64,000 nucleotides of DNA from Hyphodiscus hymeniophilus (lineage: Eukaryota; Ascomycota; Leotiomycetes; Helotiales; Hyphodiscaceae), in the NCBI GenBank assembly GCA_016508695.1, contig VNKQ01000005.1, positions 186,001 to 250,000 on the forward strand, written 5' to 3'. A program made the position numbers and the translations under genes. The notes below the pieces were generated by a model that saw only the letters and a list, made by a program, of their open reading frames with translations, did no database searches and was not told the DNA's origin. Shown piece by piece: positions 1 to 11,500 of this stretch; the first letter of the stretch is position 1, and every line of letters starts with the position of its first letter.

Positions 1-381
1 CCCAAAAGCATTGCGCATAACAATCTGGATCCTTGAATTCTGTCAAGCAAGATAGAACGCAAAACTTGGCTGGCTCTACTACCTACCGACCTAGGTACCT
101 AGTTAAGGTAGTTGAACGATGAAAAGTTACGCGAAAGGCTGGTCTGTGCGTTCAGGGGAAGACTCGCTTAGACATTCGATACGATGTTTACCCGGCTGGC
201 GAGTTCAGTAGGAGGCTAAATTCTGACTAGCTCACCTTTGAGTACCCCGCCTAATCTCGCGTAGGTCACGTTTTCACCTTCTACAAATTTCTAACGTCAA
301 TTTGAGCACCACTCTTTCACAAATTAGAGTACCTGAATCAACAACCCTTTCTTGAACACCAGCTCCGAATCGCAACTTATC
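1..381. other. Upstream region of first gene
   Basis: Normal base composition. No supported gene is seen; an in-frame stop at 334-336 closes the reading frame above the first ATG at 382. It probably holds the promoter and 5' UTR of the 382-1597 gene. Confidence 0.5.
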
Positions 382-1597
382 ATGCCTTTGTCAAGCATGA
401 AGAAGTGCTTCTACAAGAAGCAGAAGCCTGCTGCTCCTACCTTGCAGACCAGCAGCGAGGCATCTGGCGGAAATCCCAAGGAAGCAACCGCTGAAGAACC
501 AAAACCTGCAGGTCCTCTACAAGATGATGGCATTCTTTATTACCTTAACTCAAAGCTTCTCGAACAATACCCGGATCGCTACGATGTCGATGTACCATTC
601 AACAGTAGTGCTATTATCATGTTCCCCCCTCTCGCAGATCAGGCTAAAGAGACCAAGGACGTCCCTGGTTCATCGTCAAGTACTCTGAATGCTCTTCAAC
701 ATCTGCAACCAGGAGAGCCAAAGCAGTCAACAGACCATCTCGACCCTGGCAGAGCTCATACCCAAGAAGGTGTTTCCAAGTCTGGTTCTGATGCGGATTT
801 TGTCAAAGGTGAGATGCAGGCTCTATACTCCACTCGGCCAATTTCTTTCGCTCCTGGTCAGGACGTTATTGAAGTCACTAAAATCTTCTGCTCCCCTACA
901 GATTTCCCATTCGCGTTACACCCTGAGCAGGAACAGCTTAGGACACGAAGTGATTCACTCCGTTCTTATGCTTCCTTTGGCCAAGACAGCTCAATCTCGG
1001 TCTCGAGCTACTTCCGTCCCCGACACGCTAGAGCACACGGTAATCGACGTAACTGGAGCATTGCCTCGACTCTTCGGCCGGAAGATTCAGTCAGCATGTT
1101 GACAAAGGACGGCCCCAAAGACGCGATTCCAACCAATACTGCCACTGTTTCCGCAGTTCAAGCTCGCAACCACACCGTTCGTAAGTATTCCATTAAACCC
1201 TCAGAGTAGCCTTGGAGCTGTCCTAATATCTTCATGCAAGAAACCCGTGAATACTCCCAGTCTGCTGGCAGTGTCAAGTCTGGTACTCCAGTCGAGCCTT
1301 ACGTCTCTGACCCTTTGTACTTGACCATTCGTAAGTAGTCCCGATCAAATGTGCGTCCAAAGTCGCAATTAGGCAGCCATCTGACTGACAACTCCAGATT
1401 CTGTCTCCGATGTCCTGCGACAACACTTCATCAATGCTCCAAGCGATGCGCCAAAAGTTGGAGGCACTAAATACATGGATGAGATACGAAACCGCATGGA
1501 TGGACGATCGGCTCTTGGTAACGCTGGTGGGTGGGTTGAGGTGGGAGGATCCACTGTCGAGGATGATGCTCTGGCCAAGAAGGAGACACAAACCTAA
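382..1597 (+). CDS. Hypothetical Ser/Pro-rich protein, three exons
   Basis: I do not recognise this protein. Predicted exons are 382-1180, 1241-1330 and 1398-1597, giving 362 residues. Both introns start GTAAGT and end in AG (GCAAG and CCAG), and the reading frame stays open across both joins to a TAA at 1595-1597. The start is the first ATG after an in-frame stop at 334-336; a second ATG at 397 is possible. The N-terminus is basic (KKCFYKKQK). The middle is rich in Ser, Thr and Pro and looks disordered. The C-terminal third (about 280-350) is the most ordered-looking part. No signal peptide, membrane segment or catalytic motif is visible. It is a single gene with no evident functional partner next door. 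The gene model is fairly secure; the function is unknown. Confidence 0.75.
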
Positions 1598-2411
1598 TGG
1601 GCGTTCCGTAGCGATGTATTTGTGGACTCGCAACCTGCTTTCTTTGGTTTCGTGGTGGAATAATGAGCCTGTGCTGGATCTCTACGAACGACAGGCTGCA
1701 GCGTCCTCGGATTGGGATATGCAATTCAGGGATGATTAAAGGAGCATGAATGTGTTTATTAGAGATCACTTAGTCATACAGGCCACTGCGAAGACCTTTT
1801 CAAAGCCCGATTGCAATCGTAGGGATATGAAAAGGCACTTTCCAATGGATACAAGCAGTCAGAAGAAATTTCGCAATAAGGTTTTCAACCTCATTATGGA
1901 ACGCATGCTGTCCAAGTTAATGGCCGTTAATGAATACAAGAATTCACTTTCCGGCCCCATATTGACCTAGGGCTTTCAAAGTTTAGCAGCAGTAATCTCG
2001 AAAGAGTGAATCTCGGCTCCCTGGAGCTAGCCGACAAGCTAGTCGGGTTGGGAAGACGCTGCAACAATAGTCTGAACAATGGTATTGTCGTCGACGCATT
2101 CAATAGGAACAATAGAAAACAGTTGACTCCCAAACCGCTTGGCAATTACGAATATTCATCTGGAAAAATCTCCGCACCATCGCAACGCCAAAGTCCTTTG
2201 TAATATTGCAAAGAAGAACTTACTCAGTGACAAACCTCCAACACCAAGCCAAGCAAGCCTTTGAGAACTTCGTTTCCTCGATACTTGCCCATCCCATTCA
2301 CAAAGTCTTTTGAAGAGCTCAAGCTACAGGTAGCTGGGCCACCGCAACTCGATCGAATTTGCAACTTCGAATCATAACGACGTCCATTACAACATCCACA
2401 GATCGACCATC
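1598..2411. other. Intergenic region
   Basis: Only short open frames without family resemblance are present. It probably holds the 3' UTR of the upstream gene and the promoter of the gene at 2412. I see no RNA gene or repeat here. Confidence 0.5.
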
Positions 2412-3794
2412 ATGAGTCAATCTACTACCACCGCAGGCCTTTTTGGCGGGTCAAGACCACGCTTACAAAGCCCGGTACACGTAAGACATATGACTTCCAG
2501 AGGATCTCAAGCATTGACTGACAACCAGAAGCAATCAAGCAGCAATACTAGTGGACTCGTCCAACGCATGATGACAGAGATAGATCGCTTGTCTCAAGAC
2601 CATCCCTATATCCGCCATACCCTACCATCTCTTCGGGCTGGAATCACTGCTTTGCAGCAGCTTCGCAGAGAGGCATTCAGCAAGCATGAAGAGCAGCAAA
2701 TGACAATCGCCGAGCAGAATCATACCATCCAAGAAAAGACCCTCGAGATCAACGTTTTGGAGATTGCACATGAAGAGAGCCGCGACCGTATCCAAGAGCT
2801 GGAGAGATCCGGCCAAGAGCAGAGCGAGACAAACGCGGAACTCAACGAAATCATCGACATGGCTCATGAGCGGTACAACGAGGACTGCAGCAGCCTTACT
2901 GCAGCCGAGAAATCTTTCCAGCAAAGCCAATCGGACAATCGTCTTCTTGAAAGACACCTCAAACAAGTTGAGGATATCTCGGAAGACCGTTATCATCGCC
3001 TGATGAATGCGGAAGCCTCGTTAGAAGACGCCAACAAGGCATACGAGGCGCTTTCAGATACCTCCAGTACAGAAATCCGAGATCTCTACGCTCGCATCAA
3101 ATGCTTGGAATATGAAAATCTTCAATTGCAGTCGGCATGTGGTGATCAGGGTACGCAAGACCATCTTGACCTCAAAAGTCCGTCCGAGCATGATCTGGAT
3201 GGGGCAATAGACGCCGAGGGTTCGCAGCAGGGTCAGAATGACTCGGGATTTATTGACGAGGGGTTGGACTTCAAAGATGTGAAGGAAGAGCAGGATGACC
3301 CTCCCATCTTCATGCCACAGCCGATCCGACCGGTCCAAATGGACCTCACCCAAGACCGCTCCAAGACCGAAGACGGATCTCAGAGTAATGGAGGGGCGCC
3401 GATGTATCGAGAACATCTGGACGCTGAGAGTGATGTGACCAGCGAGTCAGAAGTGCCGAATTATGAGGATGACGAAGTTCACGAGAATCACAATCCCCCA
3501 AGTGGTTCGAGCGATTTGGCCAGCGGGGTTGCAGTCAAGGAGGAGAAGAGATCGTCCCGCGATGAAGATGAGGACGACCTACCCGACTACGAATCCGACA
3601 CCGAAGACTACCCCGTCCCACCTTGCACCACCACCCAACCCGAGCACCGTCTTCATCACTCCGAAGGTGTGGTCGATTTTGATCACAAAGAGGCCAAGAG
3701 CGAGAAAAAGAGACCTCGTGATGAGGATGAACAGAAGACCGAGGAGTATCGACAATTCAAACGTGCGAAGTACGACCCGGAACACCGAGCATGA
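2412..3794 (+). CDS. Acidic coiled-coil protein, probably nuclear
   Basis: A single-exon gene of 460 residues, start ATG 2412, stop TGA 3792-3794. Residues about 75-240 are rich in Glu, Gln, Leu and Arg in a heptad-like pattern, so a long coiled coil is likely. The C-terminal half is strongly acidic (runs of Asp/Glu near 355, 380-400 and 435-440) and then turns basic (KRPR near 433, FKRAK near 449), which looks like a nuclear localisation signal. Two VKEE motifs (Lys291 and Lys376) match the SUMO attachment consensus. There is no catalytic domain. A scaffold or chromatin-associated role is an inference only. The next gene, PRE2, converges on it from the other strand, with about 575 bp between. 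Confidence 0.8.
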   Translation: MSQSTTTAGLFGGSRPRLQSPVHVRHMTSRGSQALTDNQKQSSSNTSGLVQRMMTEIDRLSQDHPYIRHTLPSLRAGITALQQLRREAFSKHEEQQMTIAEQNHTIQEKTLEINVLEIAHEESRDRIQELERSGQEQSETNAELNEIIDMAHERYNEDCSSLTAAEKSFQQSQSDNRLLERHLKQVEDISEDRYHRLMNAEASLEDANKAYEALSDTSSTEIRDLYARIKCLEYENLQLQSACGDQGTQDHLDLKSPSEHDLDGAIDAEGSQQGQNDSGFIDEGLDFKDVKEEQDDPPIFMPQPIRPVQMDLTQDRSKTEDGSQSNGGAPMYREHLDAESDVTSESEVPNYEDDEVHENHNPPSGSSDLASGVAVKEEKRSSRDEDEDDLPDYESDTEDYPVPPCTTTQPEHRLHHSEGVVDFDHKEAKSEKKRPRDEDEQKTEEYRQFKRAKYDPEHRA

Positions 3795-4369
3795 TCTCCG
3801 AGCCGGAGTTCAGAAAATGAGGCATATGGGATATAAATTTGGGATGGGGGGAAACATGCAGATCCGTTATCATGGATTCTATCGAGGGCGAAAGGCAACT
3901 TGCCATGGGCTTCGTTGGGACTTGGGAGGAGAAAATATTTGACCGAGGAACGCGCGTTTACAGATACAAACGCCCATTATGTATTGCAGTTTACTTGCCA
4001 GGTGAGGGAGAGATGCAGGTAAAAACATCTGCGAAGGACTGCCTGATATTTCATGTATCATGACAGCAAATGCAGGCTGAACATGTGAAAAGACTTCTCG
4101 GATTCTCATACATTGAAGTGTTACTTTCATACAAGAGCAGACGCTGGCTGAAGCCCTTATGAAACAACAACTCAGTACATCAGAACAACACAGACATAGC
4201 AAAGAACGATCTGTCTTAATACCACTCATGAAGTGAAGCAGTAATGTACACGGCCTCCATTCGCCCTTTGTCTGATGATCCCGATCCATGCTAGCTATTG
4301 AGACAGTCAAAGAAATCTCTCTTTCATCCCTGCCCTTCCAATCTATCATCGGCCCATTGTTGTGTATGC
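3795..4369. other. Convergent intergenic region
   Basis: The shared 3' flank of the coiled-coil gene (plus) and PRE2 (minus). Short overlapping open frames show no family resemblance. Confidence 0.5.
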
Positions 4370-5388
4370 CTAAACAAGCTCGCTTGTAACATTCGAGAAT
4401 TCACCCTTCTCCAGCTTCGTCTTCCAGAAAATTGGGGCCGTGTCGCTGAATCCATGCTTGACCCATCCGTCCTCCTTTACATGATACAAATTAATGAAAC
4501 CTCCCGAATATGCATCCCTATGCGTAGCTGCAAGAATACTTCTGCTTCCTAGTGCCAGTGCCTCTTCTTCTGTCATATCGTATTTGTATTCCGCATCCAG
4601 AACACCGTAGGCAAAGGTTTGACCTGAGCCAACACAGAACAGATTTCCTGCAAGGCGAGTTCCATCTGAATCAATGTAGTAGAGCGCGGGCCCTTCCGAG
4701 GGTGTGACACCAGCGCACATGGTTCCCATAGAGAGTCCCATGCCTTTGTATGAGTAGACGAGGTTTGCGAGGATTTTGGAGGCGGCTGCGACGGATATAC
4801 GACGCTTGTGTCGAAGTTCGTGGAGCCGGCATTGCATTCCTAGGTATGCGAGCCAGTATTGACAGTCCTATTTAGCCACCATATCAGCTTATGTCTCTTG
4901 ATTCAAGCGAGTCAAGTCTTGGGAGAGTGCTCATGAATAGAGAACGTACAGCAGCACCACCGGCCATAGTACCCAATAAACAGTTGTTGATCTCAATAAC
5001 CTTCTTAACCGTCTGCGATGCGATCCAGTTCCCTGCCGTAGCTCTTGAATCGGTGGCAACGATGATACCGCCTTGAAATCGGAATGCGAGCGTTGTGGTA
5101 CCGTGTGCGATCTTGATGGGGCAATTTGGGTTGGCGTTGTCGTCTGTTGCTGCGCGGAGCCAGGCTGAAGGCTACATGATGCATTGTTATCAGTATGTGG
5201 ACATAGAGAGCTTTCAGAGCTGTAAGGAGGCGGGATAATGAAGGACAGAGGCTTACTTGAGCTACAGGAGGCATGGCGAATCTGAGGGATAGGCTGGGAG
5301 CTGCTTGGTACAACTCCATTTGATCATCCTGCGAGTAGTTCTCCTTCTCGAACATGGGCTTGCTGTATTGTGCCACGAGGGTATCCAT
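4370..5388 (-). CDS. PRE2: 20S proteasome subunit beta-5 (chymotrypsin-like)
   Basis: Catalytic beta-5 subunit of the 20S proteasome, an N-terminal threonine protease that gives the chymotrypsin-like activity in cytosol and nucleus. Exons on the minus strand are 5257-5388, 4950-5171 and 4370-4867 (283 residues); both introns fall between codons and have GTAAGC and GTACGT donors. The propeptide is residues 1-68. The processing site is HG|TTTLAF, so mature Thr1 is residue 69. The ATDSRATAG block carries the catalytic Asp17, and the later stretches with LLGTMAGGAADC, GMGLSMGT and RDAYSGG are hallmarks of the family. Length is normal for fungal beta-5. It appears intact and is the nearest gene to the left edge of the transposon block, about 560 bp away. 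A CACGTG site lies about 170 bp upstream of the ATG. Confidence 0.96.
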
Positions 5389-5948
5389 TTTGAATGTTTG
5401 TGAAAGAGTGTTCTGAATGGAAATGAGTGCGGTGATGGAATTATGAAGTTGAGCTTGTGATGGTTTGCTATGATGGAGCTTCAGGCAGCTTGGTCGCGTC
5501 AGCCGTTCCGCGCCGTGCCTGAGAGTTGAGGCTGAAAATGCACAGCTCACCTAGTCACGTGCACAGTAGATCGCTCGAAAGCTTCCCACGAAGAGCTCGC
5601 ACCACAGACATGATGCAAGTATTGCAGAAGCCAGATAGGAGCAAGTTGGTTTTGTGTAGTCATGCGCATCCATCGGGAGTGACACCTGCTGTATTTGTGT
5701 TAATGCTGTGCAACTCTGCAATTACGCAGTCTGCGATCTTCCAAATATCGAACACCCCGCTGTGCTCTCGAGCATCACCTAGGTCCCACAGACTTACAGA
5801 GTAAACACTTATTCCATCCCGTCGACGAGTGTAGACAAGGAAAGAGATTCTTTCTTTTTCCTCTATCATATTGTTATTACCGCAGCCCGGTTATCAAAGA
5901 TGCGTTTAGAGCCTTAAATAAATCTACGCTGTGCCCTCAAAACCCGTA
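5389..5948. other. PRE2 promoter region and left flank of transposon block
   Basis: Normal composition up to about 5.87 kb, then moderately AT-rich in the last 70 bp. It contains a CACGTG E-box at 5556-5561. No supported gene. Confidence 0.5.
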
Positions 5949-5953
5949 GAAGC
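5949..5953. repeat. Left target-site duplication of Copia element (GAAGC)
   Basis: The five bases GAAGC directly precede the LTR and recur at 38747-38751 directly after the right LTR. A 5-bp duplication is the usual length for Ty1/Copia insertion. Confidence 0.9.
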
Positions 5954-6058
5954 TGTTGCGAATCGAGTGATATATTCGATAACTAACTCTTGGTGTTAAA
6001 GAGATTTCACTACTATATAGGGGTTGATTACTAAGTGCTTATTCAGGTATTCTTGACA
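5954..6058 (-). repeat. 3' LTR of Copia element (105 bp)
   Basis: Begins TG and ends CA in plus-strand orientation. It matches 38642-38746 at 100 of 105 positions with no gap, and all five differences are G here and A there. Because the coding region is on the minus strand, this left copy is the 3' LTR. Confidence 0.93.
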
Positions 6059-6069
6059 CTCCCCCACAC
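6059..6069 (-). other. Polypurine tract of Copia element
   Basis: The plus strand reads CTCCCCCACAC, i.e. GTGTGGGGGAG on the minus strand directly before the 3' LTR. This is the expected place and composition for the plus-strand primer of an LTR element. Confidence 0.75.
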
Positions 6070-6099
6070 GTGTAATCCCCTTATTTATAGTGTTTTCAA

Positions 6100-7957
6100 C
6101 TATATTGAACTCTTCTTCCCATTTAAGCCTTATTAACTCCTATAATAATATAGTAATCGTTATAGTACTTATATCTCTTAATTTAAGAGTTTAGTACTTA
6201 TTAGTAGCGTACTAGCTTATAGTATAAGAGTACTTAGTCTTTCTAAGCTTATATTCCTGCCTTCTTATAGGACTATAAACTACCTTCTATAAACCGCCTA
6301 TAAACTTATAAAACTATAAAATAACTACCTAAAATCCTTTATTTTCTTATCCCTTATATATCTATTCCTAAGGTTTTATAATACCTTTCTATTACGTCCT
6401 ATAATAGCTATTTCGTAAGAGTATCGGCAAGTTAGTTTATATTAAGTATATAATATATTTGTAAGTAATCTTAAGCGATTAAATCGTTTTGTAAGAAGTA
6501 GTATTATAAGTTAATATACTTGGCTTTTATATAATATTTACTTATATCGTCGAACTACGTAATAACTATATTATTATTATAATATAATACTAGAATCGAA
6601 AGTACTTTACTTAAGTCTTTTGTAATCTTCTAGAGCTAGAATATCTCTTTTCTTCCCTTACTTATAAAGATAATCTCTACTTTTATTAATAATAATAAGG
6701 TTAATTTCTAACGATTTACGGACTATAAGATAGCTCCCCTATTTTATATAACTACGTAACCTTAAAAGCTCTTTTAATCGAATTTAGTAGCCTAGGTTAC
6801 GTTATTATATATAATATTATTAAAGTAATAAATATTAGGTTATAGTTTCCCTCTATATGTGATTCCTACTTCCTTTATATAATTAAGGTATCGTATAAGT
6901 TAAATTATAATAATAAAGTAAGTTATAAAGGAATTTGCTATAAATCTTGCGAGTTGTCTTATTATATAAGATATATCGAATCTTATATAATTTAAGAGGT
7001 AAATTATTAATTCTATAATTATTCGATATAACTTTTAATCGATTTCTTAAAGTTTATTTCTTAGCTTTACTGGCTTAAGTATAGTACTTAGTTCGAGGGG
7101 TATACTAATCGGCCTTAAGGTCTTTATTTAGAGCTATTTTACTAGCTTTAAGGTATAGAGTTATTAATAAATCTTAATCGTTCTTTCGTATTAGTTTCTC
7201 TCGATTGAGAAGCCTATAAATAAGTATACTAGTCCTAGGTCTTTATATACCTATTTTGCTATTATCTCTTTCTTAATTCGAGCTATAATTATTTTCTCCC
7301 CTACAATTAGTATATCGTTAATAAATAAGAGAATATATAAGCCTAATTTGTAAAAGAGATTTGGGTCTATAAGTGAGGTTTATAGACGTAAAGTCTTAAA
7401 GAAAGCTATTACTTCTTTAAACTAAGCTCTTAAAGCCTATTTTAAGCCGTATAGTAATTTTAGTAATTTAAAGTAATATAGACTAAAACTAATTTTCTTA
7501 ACTAATTCGAGGTATTTTAATACTTTTATATATATATCTTCTTTTAGTTTTAAAATAAAGAACGCAATATTAACGTCTAACTAATCGATTTCGAAGTCTT
7601 TAGTTATAGTAAGTACTAAGAGTATTCGCAAAGTCGTATACCTTATAATAGAGGCAAAAGTCTCGAAATAATTAATTTCCTATTATTATTTAAACCCTCT
7701 TATTATAAGCCTAGCTTTGCGTCTCTTAATCGTATTATTACTCTTAAACTTATTCTTTAATACTTACTTCGTAGTAATTAGTCTTCCTAAAGGTACTCCT
7801 TTAATTAGCTTATAAGTTCTATTATCTTTCTAAGCTTGTAATTTAGTAATAATCGCTAGCTTCTAGTTTGCGGGATCTTCTTTTATTATACGCGAAACTA
7901 ATAAGTCGTTAAATAAAGTAGTTTTAGCAATTACAAATACCTCTTCCTTTAAAGTAG
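6100..7957 (-). pseudogene. Copia pol relic: reverse transcriptase and RNase H part
   Basis: Reading the minus strand downward from about 7745, the frame gives recognisable Copia RT blocks: KARLIIRGF, then FETFASIIRYTTLRILL, then LDVNIAF, LKEDIYIKV and KLLYGLK. The active-site block near 7295-7330 reads LLFINDILIVG, where the family has xVDD, so one catalytic Asp has become Asn. Further on, GLVYLFIGFSIERN and SYLI-QLARF correspond to the RT/RNase H connection. Stops are frequent and almost all are TAA or TAG where Gln is expected. Limits are approximate, and the RNase H core itself was not resolved. Confidence 0.88.
7954..7957. repeat. Left flank duplication of Gypsy element (GTAG)
   Basis: GTAG directly precedes the left Gypsy LTR and recurs at 35762-35765 directly after the right LTR. 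Four bases is short, so this alone would be weak, but it coincides with both LTR edges. Confidence 0.65.
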
Positions 7958-8240
7958 TATAGAGGGGCAGTTCTAGGGGATTACGTTTTGCGGAAGTCAC
8001 ATAATATAGTGCTAGGTATACTATATAGCTGGGTTTTGTATTAGACATTAATATTAACGAATAACCTTTTTATTAGAACTATTACTATTATTTGAATATA
8101 TATTCTTTTAAGCTTATATTAACGATTTATACTATTTGAACTAGGTTTTATAAACTTATGTCTTTAGATCTATTCGTTTCGAGTTTTTATTATAGACGGA
8201 TTCTTACGCTTTATATAATATTAGGATTTGGCCTTCTATA
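7958..8240 (+). repeat. 5' LTR of Gypsy element (283 bp)
   Basis: It matches 35479-35761 over 283 bp without a gap. By hand count about 33 positions differ and all are transitions. The ends read TATAG and CTATA, which fit TGTAG and CTACA after RIP, the canonical TG...CA termini. The copy lies within the Copia pol relic. Confidence 0.9.
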
Positions 8241-8640
8241 TATTATTTTAATAATTAGAGTAGAATATAATACTAATCGAATCGGTATTAAACGATAGTA
8301 TTTATATAAAGACCTCTTATTTAGAAGAAATAATAGTTATATCGATTTGTTAATATAACTAAGTTCTTTTATATAACTATTAAAAAAGGATTCTTATACG
8401 ATCGTCTTAATATTATTACAAGCGTTACGACTTATTAATAATACAATATAAAGTTGATTTTATACCTCTTAACCCTATAACAAATTAATATTGCGTTAAA
8501 TTATAACGATAATATATTTATATAGAGCTATTTAGTTAGATTTTCTATATTATATAATATTTAGGAGTATTCTTAAAGCGACGACGATAAGGGCTTTAAC
8601 AAAGAGATTCGAGCCTTAAGTGCGTATTATAAAGATTAAT

Positions 8641-11500
8641 AGGAGAAAGAAGGAGATAGAATTAGCTTAGGAACTAAGGTATAAGTATATTAAAGTTTAT
8701 AAGACAATATATATTCCCTATCTATTTTATAGCTTGTAAGTCGAGTGGAGCTTTATTCCGAAATAAGGTATAAGAAGAAGAAACGGGTAAAGAAGAAAAC
8801 TAGGTTATAAACTAGGAATAAAGTAATACTAAGAGAGAGACTATTAGCGATTATAATAATTAAGAGTCTTAAGTTAGTTTTATAGTGTTTTTCTAGCTAA
8901 ATTTTAGGACTTAAGTAGAGACTAGAAAGTATAAATAAAAAATAGTTTATATAAGGAATCGAATTAATACGGAAGAACTAGTAACTAGGCTAGAAATAAG
9001 GGTTCTATAAAAAAGAAAGAAATAGTTTATAAGTCTTTATTATAGCTACTTATAAAGAACTAGCGAAATCAAATATTAAATATTTATATTATTAGTAAAT
9101 TTATACTTAATATTAGAAATCTATTAACTAAAATATTATATTATAGTTTTAATAATAAAGGAAAAGGAAAGACTCCTTAGTAATAGCTCTATCGAACTTT
9201 TTAATAGCTAAAAATAATATATATTAGTATTAGCGAGACAATTATAGCTAGTTCTAATAGCTAAAATTAACTTGCTACTAAAAGTAAAACTATTAAAACT
9301 ATAACTAGAAATATTAAAAAGGAAGTAAAGAAATAGGCTAAAGTATTATTTTTTTAACTAATATTATATCTAAGAGTTATTAGAAGTCCTTTTTTTAATA
9401 GAAATAAGGTTACTAAGTATTTAAAAGTACTAAAGTATACTTTTAAAGACTATAGAATTACTAATCTTAATAAGAAAAAGAATTAAGTTATTAATTACGC
9501 TAATATACTAATTCGCAAAGAACTCGAATATCTTCCTAAATATAAGAATAAATATATTACTTAAGAGTAATTTAAGGCTATATTATTAAAAGAATATTAA
9601 TATAAGGACTCCGATTAACTATATTATACGCTAAGGTACTTAGAAGATTATATTAAGACCTTTAAAAAAACAACTAATACTAGACTAGTTTCTTAAGGTT
9701 AACTATATAATTATATTCGAGGATTTCGCGACGTTAAGAAAGAATACCTTAGTAAAGACTACTTAATAGAGAAGACCTTAGTATTTAAGTTCTTATTTAC
9801 ATTACTTATAAGTATTAAAAATAAAGTTATATACCGATTAATAATAAAAGATAAAAAGGTTAATATAGATAAGGGCCTTAAATTTAATAATTTCTATACG
9901 TTTATAAAGAGCTAATATATTATATTAAAGGAAATAAATAACCTTATTAAAGAATAAGAGATAGGATAAGTGCCTTTTGGGTTTGGCCTACTAAGTAATT
10001 TTGCTAATTTACACTTAGGTCTAATAATACTAGAACCTCTTATAAGATAACTAATTACGCAAAAAGAACCTTTTACTAGTTTATTACTATACTTTCGAGC
10101 TAGTTCTAATATATTAAAAGTAACGATTTAAAATATTAACGAGATTACTTAAGGTCTTAAAGATATAAAGATATTAAACCTAGTAATAAAAAAAAGTATA
10201 TAACGAGTATATACTATAAACGTTAATAATATTAATATAGGTATTATATATAGATTTATAAAAGATTACTACTAATATAGTTCTTTAAAGGAGTACGAAG
10301 TAAGGTATAATAGATTCTAAAGACGTCTCTAGTATTCGAACTATTAAGATAATAAAACCTATAAGTAATATAAGAATCGTTAAGTTAATAATATAAGACT
10401 ATAAGGACTATACAAATATATAAACTAGTATTATAATTATAAGAAGTTTATTAAAATAGGGGTTATCTATAAGGCAAACGATAATAACTATATTTGTCTA
10501 GGTCCGTAAGTTATTAGTAAGCCGTCTATGCCTATTAATTTTACTAATAAATTACTGCGAAAAAATTAAGTAATTTCTAGAGTTAAAAATACTATTTATA
10601 GCTATATTCTAACTAAGAGAGAAAAGGCTATTAAAGAGAATTGTAAATTAATAATAATAGTAATAAAAGAGAGAAAGAAAAGTACTAGTATTAAAAGGGA
10701 AATAAGTACTTTTAAGGCCTTTATTAATAATAAGGGGTTTAATACTTCCGATATTATTAGTAAGGAAAACCTAAATAAAGAATAGACTATTTAAGTATAA
10801 AACTTTATTATAAAAGATATTAAAATAGATAAAGTTACGACTTATAAGAAGATTAATAAAAATCGATAAGAACTTTACTTTAAAGAAACAATATAAGAGA
10901 GGCTTAAAAAACAAGCTAAATATAAAAAAGTTAAGATTTTAATACTAAAAATAATTTATTTTAAGCCTAACTCGGTATAAAAGGAAGTTAGTTATTCTAA
11001 TAGTAAGATTACGTAGATCTTATAAAGACCTAAAGACAAAGACTCGTTTATAAGGAAAACCCTTAGAAACTAAAAATAAAAGAATTAAGAGAGAACTAGA
11101 CTTTAAGATCTTAAGAATACTAAAAACAAAGGGACATCCGAGTTACTTAATATAAAGCTAGCTAGAATAAAACGAGGGCTAATAGATATACTCTCTAAGT
11201 TTAATTATAATTATAAAGAATTACTTAAAAGACTTTTTAAACAAAATAAATTACTATAAGGTATTAAGCTAGGCGAGATACTAAGCCTATTAGAATAGCT
11301 TAATAAACGTAAGACGAGTAAGTTAATACTTATAACTTAAGACGAAATTAATTAGAAAATAAGAGACGCTACTATTAAGATATTAAAGATTAATAAAGGA
11401 ACTAATACTAATAAGAAAGCTAATATTATTAAAGAAAGAGTAATTCTAGAGCCTATAAAACCTAAACTATAAGAGTATATAAAAGAACTAAAAGGGGAGG
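8641..11500 (+). pseudogene. Probable gag region of Gypsy element
   Basis: A purine-rich plus strand with long stretches where stops are mainly TAA or TAG at likely former Gln codons. It lies between the 5' LTR and the protease relic, where gag is expected. I could not identify a capsid or zinc-knuckle motif, so the call rests on position and composition. Confidence 0.5.

Noticed and set aside
1410..1739. A 109-codon plus-strand open frame
   Set aside because: It is a different frame over the third exon of the 382-1597 gene, whose spliced frame is better supported.
7863..8048. A 61-codon minus-strand open frame
   Set aside because: It begins inside the Gypsy LTR and runs over the junction into the Copia relic, so it is a chance fusion and not a gene.
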